This document shows, piece by piece, positions 1 to 11,029 of a stretch of 14,753 nt of DNA. This DNA is from Irineochytrium annulatum (lineage: Eukaryota; Chytridiomycota; Chytridiomycetes; Chytridiales; Chytridiaceae), in assembly GCA_027600665.1 (NCBI GenBank), contig JADGJL010000731.1:1-14753 (forward strand), read 5' to 3'. Each line of letters opens with the position of its first letter. Position 1 is the stretch's first letter. A program made the translations under genes and the position numbers. The notes beneath the pieces were generated by a model, which was not told the origin of the DNA, made no database searches, and saw nothing but the letters and a program-made list of their open reading frames with translations.

Positions 1-82
1 GAAAGAAAACAACCGGAAAAGGAAAGAGCCAGAGAGCAAAAAAAAGTAAAACACAGTAATGACTCGTTTCAGAAATACTCAC
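1..82 (-). other. Incomplete intron of the Q-rich gene
   Basis: On the minus strand the sequence starting at 82 reads GTGAGTATTTC, a strong donor, directly after an exon that stays open to that point. It becomes pyrimidine-rich toward base 1 (TTTTCCGG...TTTTCTTTC) with no AG acceptor inside the window, so the acceptor probably lies just beyond the left edge. Confidence 0.6.
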
Positions 83-1102
83 GTTTTCTGGTCGTCATCC
101 AACCCCACACTCCCACCCGTCTCCTTCAACGACCGCGCCCCGAAGGTGCCCGACCCCAAAGCGGCGTTCTTCGCCTCCATGGCCGCCGCGAACCCATTCG
201 CGCTCCCATGGGCCGGCATCGAAACAGAGTAGTGGTGCTGAGATGGCGGTGCCGCGCTGCCTGATGGTTTTGGCGAGTTCGCCGGCGGCGCCTGAAGCCG
301 CACGATGGGACCGCTGCCATTCGCGGAGGTGCCGGCGCGAGGTAGGATCTGCTGGGGCTGGTGCTGTTGCTGATGTTGCTGCTGGTATTGCTGCATTTGC
401 GCGGGTTGGAGGTTGTGTGAGCGTGGGGCGGACGCCGCTGGAGTGGGCTGCTGGTGCCGGTGGGAGTGGCCGTGGATTTCTGACGGCGCGGAGCCTGGGT
501 TGAGAACAATTAGCGTCTCGTTGCCAGCCAGTCAGCACATAAGCGAGCCCGTTACCATAGGGAGATCCGCTGAGGCTATGCGCGCTGTGCGGGGTGAAGT
601 CGTCCAAATTGTCGAGATCATGATCAAGCGGGCTCGTGCTCAGCGGGGACAAGACGGACGAAGCCGAGGTTCCCCCAAAGCTTCGGCCATTTACGGATCC
701 CGCCATGCCCATCATCACCTGGTTTGAGTTCTGGTGCTGTTGGTGCTGGTGCTGCTGTTGTTGCTGACCAACAGAGCCAACAAGGCCTACGGTCGCCCCA
801 TGCTGTAGCAGCAGGTCCCCAAAGTCCGTGTTGATAGCAAACGGATCTGTGGGGTCAAGATCCAGCTCGGGCTCCTGCTTCACGATCGGCTCACGCGGGT
901 TAAAGGAGAGGAGGGTTGATTCGAGAGTGTTCAGGTTCATGTTGTTAAAGAAAAGGGGTTGTTGCTGCTGAGACTGTTGCTGGTGTTGATGCTGCTGGTG
1001 CTGGAACGAGCCATTATGGAAGGGCACCGACTTGCTCAGGTTGTTGAAATCAAAGCCCTCCGTCTCCATGCTCGGGGTCTGCTGCCCATTTGAGGAGTCC
1101 AT
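83..1102 (-). CDS. Glutamine/histidine-rich probable transcription factor, N-terminal part (runs off left edge)
   Basis: Exon 1 is 1102-556 and exon 2 is 494-83; the 61-nt intron 495-555 has donor GTAACG, acceptor CCCAG and a CTAAT branch-like site. Phases match (182 codons plus 1 base, then 2 bases plus 136 codons plus 2). A further donor, GTGAGT, sits at 82-77, so the gene continues beyond base 1. The ATG at 1102 follows an in-frame TGA 15 bases upstream and has the context GCAGCCATGG. The visible 319 residues are low-complexity: Q/H tracts near residues 34-48, 113-125 and about 217-232, a SUMO-type motif V-K-Q-E at 74-77, an acidic-hydrophobic patch near 159-170, then S/P/G/A-rich sequence ending in LDDDQKT. 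This composition is typical of activation regions of fungal transcription factors. No DNA-binding domain is visible; it would lie in the missing 3' exons. A bZIP domain is possible from the D/K/T-rich end, but that is a guess. Confidence 0.7.
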
Positions 1103-1895
1103 GGCTGCAGCCGTCGTTCAAGCGCTCCTACCTGTTCAATAAGAAAATATTAGTTGCCATTCCAACACCCTCGTCTTCGCATCAACGTTGCATCGCCAGC
1201 GCTCCTGTCCCTCCCACGTCTACTGCAACTTCCAGGGCCACCACTTCCGGCATGCCCCACGGGCGCCTTCGCCACCCAGCAAGACCACACCGGCGTTGGT
1301 CCACGCTCATGCATCATGCCCACCGGCACCGGACTCGGCCGGCACTCTCCACTGCCGTCCTCTCCGGCCCATCCGTCCGAGCGCCCGAGTCCGAGACCCA
1401 TCGGCATGCAACCGCCTCCCGCCTCCCGGCACCGCCCCTCAATCGCCGAGGGCACGCACCCGAGGTCGGCAGCCAATGGCGATGCTCAGGCCGGTATCGG
1501 GCAGCTCTTTGGGGAGTCTTGTTGATGATGGCGGCTGCGCGGTTCCCACCCAATGGATCAACGTTCTTCCGTGATACGAGAGCTTTGCTCGCGTGACTGG
1601 CCTTGATAAGATCGAAGAGCTGTCCCTTCATCAGGCAGGCAGTGGAAGTATATCATCCATAAATCTCGTTTATTGAATAAGAAGAAAAAAGGGAAGGGGC
1701 GACAGAGAATGCAAGGTCAAGGCGCTGAAGCGTCCTTCAGGATACGCCACCACGTTCACCTACACAACAAGAAACACCGAACTCCATTAAAAACACGCCT
1801 TCCATATTATTGTGCACCTTTCGTGCCTTACAATTAATATATACTCGGTTGGCTACAGACTCGGTGCTGCACATGGGTAGTTTACATAAATACAT
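1103..1895. other. Intergenic stretch, GC-rich with competing open frames; no gene assigned
   Basis: This 793-bp stretch separates the start of the Q-rich gene from the stop of the KDM4-like gene, both on the minus strand. Bases 1150-1631 are GC-rich and stay open in several frames on both strands: on the plus strand a frame from the ATG at 1154 to 1525 and another at 1090-1596, on the minus strand one from an ATG at 1631 to 1314. None shows a recognisable domain, and no splice model clearly favours one. It may be the promoter and 5' leader of the Q-rich gene, with upstream ORFs, or an unrecognised small gene. Bases 1640-1895 are AT-richer and fit the 3' flank of the KDM4-like gene. Confidence 0.4.
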
Positions 1896-4454
<2,559 letters not shown>

Positions 4455-4786
4455 TGATGCTTGCGACGGAATTTTGACGAACGAGTGCGATTCAACTCCC
4501 ACATGCGAGCTTACAGATGCTTCTCCTCATATCGACGTTCAATCACGACTGCATTGTTGATAGTTTGTTGCATTTCATGCGGCTTGACCTTTTCTTAGGA
4601 CACCACACCGACGAATGGGCGACACTATTCATGGGCTCGTTAAGGATTTACGTACATCTGGAGAAGCAGAATAGCAATAAAACAATTGACGCGTGTGAAG
4701 TAATGGCGTTTATTGATAGCGAAATGCACGAAGAGAGAGTTTCGAAGAAAAAGATCGAAATGGAAAGGATTGTGAAGTACGCCAGC
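4455..4786. other. Intergenic region between ACBP stop and KDM4-like start
   Basis: This 332-bp stretch serves as 3' flank of the acyl-CoA-binding protein gene and 5' flank of the KDM4-like gene, both on the minus strand, so it should contain the KDM4 promoter. No TATA box or defined operator can be called. The plus strand is open from an ATG at 4517 through 5005, which also covers the last ACBP exon and part of the preceding one; it has no recognised domain and no codon bias, and is listed as a curiosity only. Confidence 0.5.
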
Positions 4787-5222
4787 TTAGGCATGCTTGG
4801 CGGCGAGGGCTTGTACATGCTCGATAGCGTGCCTTTGAGCATCTTCCTTCGACATGCCCGCCAGCTTTGTCCACGCGGCATGCTTCATTTTGCCTGTGGG
4901 TTAAAGATGGAAATGAGTTATAGGGCCAAAGCAATTTTAGTTAAAAGCTACACTCACCGCCGATGTCGAGCATTCCGGGCTTGGGCTCGTGGCAGTCGCC
5001 AATAGAGCCCTGCTTGATGTATGCGTAGCAGGTGATGAGCTCTTCAGTGGAGCACTTGCCGGATTCCTTTAACTCCCTGAGTTTCTTTGCGGCTTCCTGG
5101 ACAATCAAGAGAAGGTGAGGCCCGAAACGACAGAAGTAACGTGGGGAGACCCTGATGACGCTCACCCTGAAAGCCTCGTTGCCGGTTGCTTGGACCTCCT
5201 CCGGAAGAAGTTCGATGCCCAT
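4787..5222 (-). CDS. Acyl-CoA-binding protein (ACBP), 100 aa, 3 exons
   Basis: Small cytosolic four-helix protein that binds long-chain acyl-CoA esters and buffers or carries them between lipid enzymes. Exons are 5222-5166, 5096-4958 and 4893-4787, with introns of 69 and 64 nt; 303 nt in total encode 100 aa, within the usual 85-105 range. The family signature is clear: KQGSIGDCHEPKPGMLDIGG aligns to the classic KQATVGDxxxxRPGMLDFxG, followed by W73 and MSKEDA. Residues expected at the CoA site: Y43 (human Y28), K47 (K32) and K69 (K54) are kept, but I46 replaces human Y31 and A88 replaces human Y73. The 69-nt intron is a multiple of three without stops, so retention would keep the frame, but splicing restores the family alignment at AFREAAKKL. 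The ATG at 5222 was chosen because the frame upstream starts only with a non-ATG codon; the N-terminus is about ten residues longer than the animal protein. Confidence 0.93.
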
Positions 5223-6243
5223 CTGGTGTCCTTTCGGCTGTTGAAAGAAAGGACGGTGGCGAGCTGCGAGTAGATGATGGAGATGATACTGGTTATTGAG
5301 CAACCCCCGGTGCTTTATGTGTCGGTTTCTCAGTCAATGAGAGGCGTCGTCGCGGGAAAATGACGTCCGTTAAAGTACGTCGCCGGCGCCGCCGCGGCAC
5401 ACGGAAAGACGGCGGATAACCAAGGCGAACTGACGCCAGCTGTTTGTCTTCTTGCTGTCGTGGCGACGCAAGGAGGCTTCGTGCCTGTTCGGGAACATGA
5501 GGCAGGGCATCTCCAATTCCAACACGATCTGTTTTAATTGCCTTTTTTTTTTTTTTTTTTTGTGGGGGTTTTCTTTGGCCTCTCGAACGATGGCATTGCC
5601 AAAGAAGAGTCAACGAGAATATGAAGAAGATTAATAAAGATGGTCGCAGTTCCGCTCGGACACGAGAGTACGACCAAAACAGTTCCCTTGATGAGCACCG
5701 TGTCGTTGCTCAACGCCTCGAATACCTTGTGCCCTGATCGCTGACGGACAGTCTCGGGATGACTGCTGCCCGCATCGGCAACGATGTCCTCACGCCCGGT
5801 GGTCCGAGAACTTCGACCCAACCGCATTCCTTGACAGTTACACCCTCCTCAGCTGCACACTTTGCCTCGAAATCTTCTTCACGGTCTCATCGTCGATCCT
5901 GTAGTCGGTCCGGGCAGAACTTCATGCGCATCCCTGTTGTGCCTCAGCAGACGTGCGCACTTTCTCAACCTCGTTACTACACGCCAAGCTCTGACCTCGC
6001 GAGCCCATCTTTGCACTCTTAAGAGAGGGATTCTACGGAATAGTGTAAACTTTATCTGTATTGTCTAATTAAATCAGATCTAAAATGGACATCAACTTCT
6101 TCAGCGTGGAAACAAGCAACTGGGAAACGAGTATAAACAGAGTGCTAGACAGAAACCACAAAAGAAGAAAAAAGGCGTCATCGAGACAAGCTTCGAAGGT
6201 ACCATATACACACACATCGCGAGAAAAACTACAGCGAAATCAG
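5223..6243. other. Intergenic region with possible degenerate coding sequence
   Basis: About 1 kb lies between the ACBP start and the stop of the secreted-protein gene. Bases 5223-5540 probably hold the ACBP promoter (GC-rich near 5377-5402, a TGACGT element near 5361). A 19-base T run is at 5543-5561. On the minus strand from about 5940 to 5640, coding-like fragments occur in changing frames: one around 5908-5840 (includes DYRIDDETVKK), one around 5885-5705 (includes CAAEEGVTVKECGWVEV) and one around 5827-5640 (includes HKVFEALSNDTVLIKG). No continuous splice model was found. This could be a decayed gene or chance. On the plus strand an 87-codon frame (5759-6022) is S/T-rich and unrecognised. 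Bases 6023-6243 hold nothing evident beyond 3' flank of the secreted-protein gene. Confidence 0.35.
5543..5561. repeat. Poly(T)/poly(A) homopolymer, 19 bases
   Basis: Uninterrupted T19 on the plus strand (A19 on the minus strand), the longest homopolymer in the window. On the minus strand it lies downstream of the frame-shifting coding-like fragments, the arrangement expected of a retroposed poly(A) tail, but no target-site duplication was found by eye. Slippage expansion is an equally good explanation. Confidence 0.9.
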
Positions 6244-7419
6244 CTAAGCACGGCGGTGGGCAGCCTGCTTCTTTTGCTGCTGCAGCTGCCTGTACTCCTG
6301 ACGCTCAAACTCGCACACATCCAAGCTCAGCCGCATGTAGACGTCGGTGTTGATATTGTGGCAGTCCGGGTACCACAGCATGCCGAGATCGACTTTAGCG
6401 CCGGCTCCAGCCTTCCCTTTGAGGACGTTCAATACATTCCCCCACAAGTGCGCCTGGCTGCACACGGCATCGCTCATCGTCGCGTCCCCCCACCTCGCCC
6501 ACTTGTCGGCGGGTTTGAAGTACTTCTCGGTGTTCCATCCCTTCGCGGGAGCACTGCCCGAGAACCGGAAGTCGCTGGAGCAGTCGCCCGTGTAAGCCAC
6601 GATCTTGCCGTTGAACTTGACGATCATGGCGACGCCCGCGATGACACCGTAGTCCATGGCCTTCATCGCGATGAGGAGCGACTTCTGACCGCGCGCGATG
6701 GGCTGGCTGAAGTAGTTGGGCACCTGCCAATCGAAGCTGTAAGGGCCGTTGGGGAGGGCCTTGGCGGCCTCGTGCGGGGTGGAGCCGGGCATGTAGAGGG
6801 TGAAGTTGTTGTCGACGACGGTAAAGACCTCAAGCAGGTGCGGCGGGCTCTTCGCAGGAGGGATGACCAGGCGGACAAAAGTGTTCGTAAACACGTTGTG
6901 GCAGCCGCCGGGCCAGGCCATCCCGACCCCCACGGAGGCCGGGACCTTGGCAGCACTCTCAAGCCGGGTGATGACGTCGCCCCACTTGTACGCGTCGTTG
7001 CAGGCCGTGCTGACGGCGCCGCTAGCGATGGTTGACCACGTCGAGTCGTCGTAGAGAAGATTCGAGTTCCAGTCGGAGGAGATGACCTTCTGGCTAAACA
7101 GGAGCCTGTCGTCCAACGCGTGCGTCGCGGCGTAGACCTTGCCGTCCACGAGCACGACGCCGGCTATGCCCGCAATAACGCCGTAATCGGTCGCATTGAT
7201 GCCGAGAATCAGGGGCTCGTCGTCGGCGACCGTGTAGGTGAAGTGGTTCGTGAACTGCCAGTTGTAAAGCTGGGGCGGAGGGGCTGTCGCGTCGACCTTG
7301 GGGCTGCCGCCATTGAAAGTGAGGACGAAGTCGTTGTCGATGTTAAGGAATATGTCGACCTTGGAGGCCGCGGCGGCAGAGAGAGCCGCGAGGGCGAGGA
7401 ACGCGTTTGGTAGGATCAT
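6244..7419 (-). CDS. Secreted protein with two tandem copies of one ~170-aa domain
   Basis: Intronless, 391 aa. The ATG at 7419 was chosen because it starts a clear signal peptide (MILPNAFLALAALSAAAAS, cleavage near residue 19); the frame is open 102 nt further upstream but without an ATG. Two homologous units follow, about residues 21-186 and 198-368. Shared landmarks are V-D-N-x-F (or I-D-N-D-F) at the start, Y-x-W-Q-x-x-N-x-F, DYGVIAG (79-85 and 256-262), a following VDGK/FNGK, W-N, and a Cys pair with identical 33-residue spacing (140/173 and 320/353), suggesting one disulfide per unit. W-G precedes or follows the first Cys in both. Possible N-glycosylation sites are N75 (NAT) and N205 (NFT). 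The C-terminus is short, Q/K-rich and basic. The pattern recalls beta-sandwich, galactose-binding-like extracellular modules, but I do not recognise a named family; ligand and role are unknown. Extracellular or wall location is inferred from the signal peptide. Confidence 0.85.
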   Translation of the reverse strand: MILPNAFLALAALSAAAASKVDIFLNIDNDFVLTFNGGSPKVDATAPPPQLYNWQFTNHFTYTVADDEPLILGINATDYGVIAGIAGVVLVDGKVYAATHALDDRLLFSQKVISSDWNSNLLYDDSTWSTIASGAVSTACNDAYKWGDVITRLESAAKVPASVGVGMAWPGGCHNVFTNTFVRLVIPPAKSPPHLLEVFTVVDNNFTLYMPGSTPHEAAKALPNGPYSFDWQVPNYFSQPIARGQKSLLIAMKAMDYGVIAGVAMIVKFNGKIVAYTGDCSSDFRFSGSAPAKGWNTEKYFKPADKWARWGDATMSDAVCSQAHLWGNVLNVLKGKAGAGAKVDLGMLWYPDCHNINTDVYMRLSLDVCEFERQEYRQLQQQKKQAAHRRA

Positions 7420-7635
7420 TGAAGGAGGCAGAAGGTGATTAAGGAATCCAGCAGAGAAAGGCAGCCCTTTTTGTGAAGTCCGCGACTCGATCGGAGGCGA
7501 CCAACGGGAACAGGGCTGCACCCTCAGGCATCATCTCTCGATTTTGTTAGTGATCAACACCTCGTCATCTCGCCAACGTACATTTTAAAACAACTCCAGC
7601 AATTCCAAATATAGCTCTTTTATCCTGCCGCTTAC

Positions 7636-7757
7636 CTGTGCCCAATAGCCTCTCTTTGCGGTCAGCCCCGGATTTATGGGCGTCCGGGCTAGCAACCAAC
7701 GGGGCTGTTTGATTAGTAGCTGGTTTCCCTGTTTGCTTGGCGCGGTAGGCGTAGATC
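7636..7757 (-). other. Exon-like segment with acceptor and donor, gene unknown
   Basis: On the minus strand TTTTCTTCCCAG precedes 7757 (strong acceptor) and GTAAGC follows 7636 (strong donor), enclosing 122 nt. One frame is fully open and hydrophilic (IYAYRAKQTGKPATNQTAPL... to RKERLLGT). A second frame is also open. A possible upstream mini-exon begins at the ATG at 7835, and a CACTAAC branch site lies near 7551-7557 before possible acceptors near 7540. It may be a 5' UTR exon of the secreted-protein gene, or part of a small separate gene. Confidence 0.35.
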
Positions 7758-7904
7758 CTGGGAAGAAAATATATATAATGAAATAGTCGATATACTTGAT
7801 GTTACGCAGACACAGAGCGCCACCTCGTGGCTCATAATACCGACGACACTTAATCACCAGGCTCTAACAGGTGTCACCGAGGTCGGACATGCATTTCTTT
7901 CACC

Positions 7905-7940
7905 CTTACAGCACAAGTCGAACTTATAGCACAAGTCGAA
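7905..7940. repeat. 18-bp tandem duplication (two copies)
   Basis: Copies 7905-7922 and 7923-7940 are exactly adjacent and share 17 of 18 bases (CTTACAGCACAAGTCGAA versus CTTATAGCACAAGTCGAA). Non-coding, downstream of the Pmt4 stop. Most simply explained by replication slippage. Confidence 0.85.
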
Positions 7941-8105
7941 AAGTATTTTGTTTATCATCCGAATACTATGAGCACTAGAGGACTCAAAACCAAGGTTAAA
8001 AAAGAGCGCAGCGAATTATATTGAAACTAGGCCCGAATCACATTTCCAACACTCGTGCACAGAACAAACAACACGAAGTAAATGAATCAAACATAATAAA
8101 ACCCC

Positions 8106-11029
8106 TTAAGCATGCTGAAGATCCCACGACTTTAGCCACTTCCTCGCCCTGATCTGTTCCACATCCTCAAACCCGTTCCCATAGCAAAGCGGCGCGAAGT
8201 ACACGAAGGCCCATGTGTAAGCCCCCAATAGCGCCACTAAGACCGACACATACACGACCGACGTCCGCCTTCGCATCCACGCCTTGTATGGAATCCTCTC
8301 CGCCAACACCACATCCCCGCCCGCAACCTTCACGGGGTCCTCCATCACAACCCGCCCCACGAACTCAATCAGCGCGGTCGCGACGAGCGTCGAGAAGATA
8401 AAAGACGGAAGGTAATGATGTAGGAAGAGCATGCGGCCCATGAGGAAGAAAGGCAGCCAATGCAGGGCCCATGCAACTACGAGGAACCCGATCGAGCGGT
8501 CCCACCATCTCCGGATAGCCGGCCCGAAGTCGTCGATCCCTCTTCGAAGCAAAATGCGATCCAGGATCCACATTGCCATGTACATCAGGGTGCCGGTGAT
8601 GGCTGTCCACCAGACAAGTGGGTTGCCGATCAGGTAGATCTGCTTGAGGCCGTCCTTTACCTCCCAGAAGGAGATGCCGCGAATCACGAACGGCCAGGTC
8701 GCAGGCGTGGAGGAGTAGGGGTGGGGCGTTGTAAGACCGGCATTATGGGAAATCATTAAGCTTTGAAGCTCAAAGAACTTCGATAGAAAGGGGAGGACGC
8801 GCTTAATTTCCTTCTTCGTCTCCTTCGTTTCCCCAATCTCGGTCCCTTGAGATTCACAACGTGCGTTAGTATAACGCCAAAGCCCAGGCTTTTACCGTTA
8901 ACAATTCTCTCATGAACAACCTCGTCGGCGTAAAAGACGTTTGACGACTCAAGCTGATTCTTGTTCCCGTTGATCTCGGCCTGTCCGAACCCCCAATCCG
9001 GCAACAAGTCCTTGTTGACATGGACTGCCACCTTGTGCGGCACGCTCAAAATCCTAAAGTGGTTCCTCCTGCTTCTGATCTTCATACTCGGCTCCCCATC
9101 CGTGATTTCGAGCCTCCACAGCGTGTCCACATAGCTGGTTGCGTAGTCATCAGCGTCCGCAGAGATCGTCGTAACCTCCATGTTAGTCGTAGTCAATGGC
9201 GAGGCGACGTCATGAGTCCGCAGATATGTCTTTGTGTTAACGTGCATGAGTTGGACGATGTCGTTGTGGCGAACGTAGCGGATGCCCTTTTCGAGCTCCT
9301 CGGACGTCAAAGGCTTAATGTCTGCGGCGAAAAGGGATGTGTTGACGGGGACGACTTCCCACATGTTGTTCGGGTCGCGGTGAGGGTAGCTAGTTACTTG
9401 CTGGCCCTGGCTCGAAATACGGCCGTCGTCGTAGCGAAGAGGGTAGCGATCGACGTGAGAGTGAAGGTAACCAGAGCTTTCGCGATGTTTGATGGAAATA
9501 AGTGACGAATACGGGATCGCTAATAACAGACTTAACAAACTACAGTTTAACATTTAATTCACTTACCCAAGCTGTTCGACGCAACATCGCTGCCCTTTAG
9601 CTCCGCCTGGAATGCCGGGCTCATGAAAGCATCACCAGGCCCAGAGAAGGTCAAAATCTCGAAATGAATGTAGAAGAATGACAAGTAGATGGCAATCGGC
9701 AGGAAAATCAAGCACAAGGCCCGCGCCGCAAAGTGGCGAATAAACTCGCGCTGAAAACGGTTAACGTTGAAAAAGTACGATTGTAGCTTACGTTCGACAC
9801 GTTCCTCTGCCAGTCAAGAAGCCTCCACAAGTCCACCAAAACCGCAATACCGACAGAGGCGATCGTGAAGAGGCCCACCATCTTGACCCTGAACGCCATA
9901 TTAAGCTGCAGCCATAACGTTGCGTCTTACCCAAGTGTGCATGCGAGTGCAACACCAGTCATCGTAAGCCAAAACCACCAGTTGAAGCTGAACGGGCTGA
10001 TGTACATAATAAGTTCGTGGACGATAGAAAAGTGAAACGCAACAACTAACGTATGTCGCTCCTTGTGAAAACGGATCCAGTTGTAAACCGACCAAACGCC
10101 GAACATCATGAGCATACTGTCAAGCAATATCAACCGAGATTGCGAAATCAGGGATATATCTTTCACAACAGTTACATTAGGTTGAGCAACACGAAACCCA
10201 CCCAAGATCAGCAGGAAGGATCCAAAGAGAGCGCCCCAGATCGAAATTCCAATCTCTTTCAAGATGCAGAACGAAAGCGGCACGACCATCGCGCCGCAGG
10301 TGGCCGGGAGGAGGCGGAGGGCTATGTAGGGAACGTGATTCGCAATGTAGTCGTCGCCAATGTTCTCAAACAGAAAATGGCCGTCATAGCCGGCCAGCAT
10401 GCCGGTGGCCGCAAGCAGTAGCTTTCCAAGAGGAGGATGGACGTCGAAGTAATATTCACGCCGGAGGTAGTAGGAGGCAAATTTCCCAAAATGCACCTCA
10501 TCGAACCTGATGCCAAGGTGCTTTAGAAGTCGCCGTACCAGGGAATGAACGACAACAAGCTCTCAGGGGAAGAATGCAGCAAATACAAAAGAAAAAATAT
10601 CGTAGAGCGGAATCAAGGCTCATTCTCAGTTCAGTGCATTCCGCTCCAAAGCCCAAGACCGAAAGCAGTCCAATTAACCCAAATGCCTCTCCCAATGCGC
10701 GTAAATGCTTACACGACTTGATTCGGATGATCGATCCTGTATGCCCTTGTCAGGAATGAAGCCAGAGCCACGAAGGCGAGGCAGACGTTCCACATGAGGC
10801 TCTCCCGCTTCACTCTGGCCTTGGCCTCAGCGATCAGCTTCAGCTTAAGCTCCGCGCCTTCGGCATCCTTGACCGCGGCCGCCGCGGCCGCAGCCTTCGC
10901 CGCCCTCTTCTTCTCCTCGACCGCGGCGGCCGCCGCCGCCGTGGCCGTGATCGCGCGGTCCTCGTCCACGGCGGGGACGTCCGTGGGCTCCTTGGCGCCA
11001 GCGACCTTGCGCTTCCGCACTTCCGTCAT
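8106..11029 (-). CDS. PMT4: Dolichyl-phosphate-mannose protein O-mannosyltransferase, Pmt4 type, 8 exons
   Basis: ER multi-pass enzyme that transfers mannose from dolichyl phosphate mannose to Ser/Thr of secretory and membrane proteins (GT39 family). Exons: 11029-10713, 10506-10202, 10159-10051, 9996-9931, 9888-9792, 9750-9567, 9519-8896, 8845-8106; phases agree and give 813 aa. The N-terminal tail is basic and alanine-rich (about residues 30-55). The catalytic luminal loop carries FDEVHFG (D108, E109) followed by FDVHPPLGKLL, and ISQSRLILLDSML is diagnostic of PMTs. Three MIR repeats fill about 368-560 (SGYLHSH, HDVASPLTTTNMEVTT, RILSVPH). The segment PYSSTPATWPFVIRGISFWE and several C-terminal membrane helices follow. 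The THDVASPLT wording and the single GISFWE region fit the PMT4 subfamily better than PMT1 or PMT2. Introns are 41-54 nt except the first (206 nt). The ATG at 11029 is the first in frame. The upstream gene ends only 115 bp away on the same strand. Confidence 0.96.
10605..10646 (-). repeat. Perfect 9-bp inverted repeat inside the long first intron of PMT4
   Basis: GAGCGGAAT (10605-10613) and ATTCCGCTC (10638-10646) are exact reverse complements separated by 24 bases, within the 206-nt intron 10507-10712. On the transcript this forms a stable hairpin followed by a U-rich tract. It may shorten the effective intron by bringing splice sites closer. No convincing C/D or H/ACA snoRNA boxes were found. 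Confidence 0.75.

Larger units (their letters stand above)
7420..8105. other. Intergenic region between Pmt4 stop and secreted-protein start
   Basis: This 686-bp stretch must contain the Pmt4 3' flank and the promoter of the secreted-protein gene, both on the minus strand. It holds an exon-like segment (7757-7636) with good splice borders and an 18-bp tandem duplication (7905-7940). AT-rich sequence (7761-7780, ATATATAATG on the plus strand) immediately precedes the exon-like segment on the minus strand. No complete ORF with an ATG could be assembled. Confidence 0.5.

Noticed and set aside
6085..7035. 316-codon plus-strand ORF
   Set aside because: Most of it is antisense to the secreted-protein gene, whose signal peptide and duplicated domain identify the minus strand as coding; the plus frame is open because of GC-rich third positions.
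7420..7521. N-terminal extension of the secreted protein from 7521
   Set aside because: Begins with GTG and would bury the signal peptide; the ATG at 7419 gives a standard signal peptide at the N-terminus.
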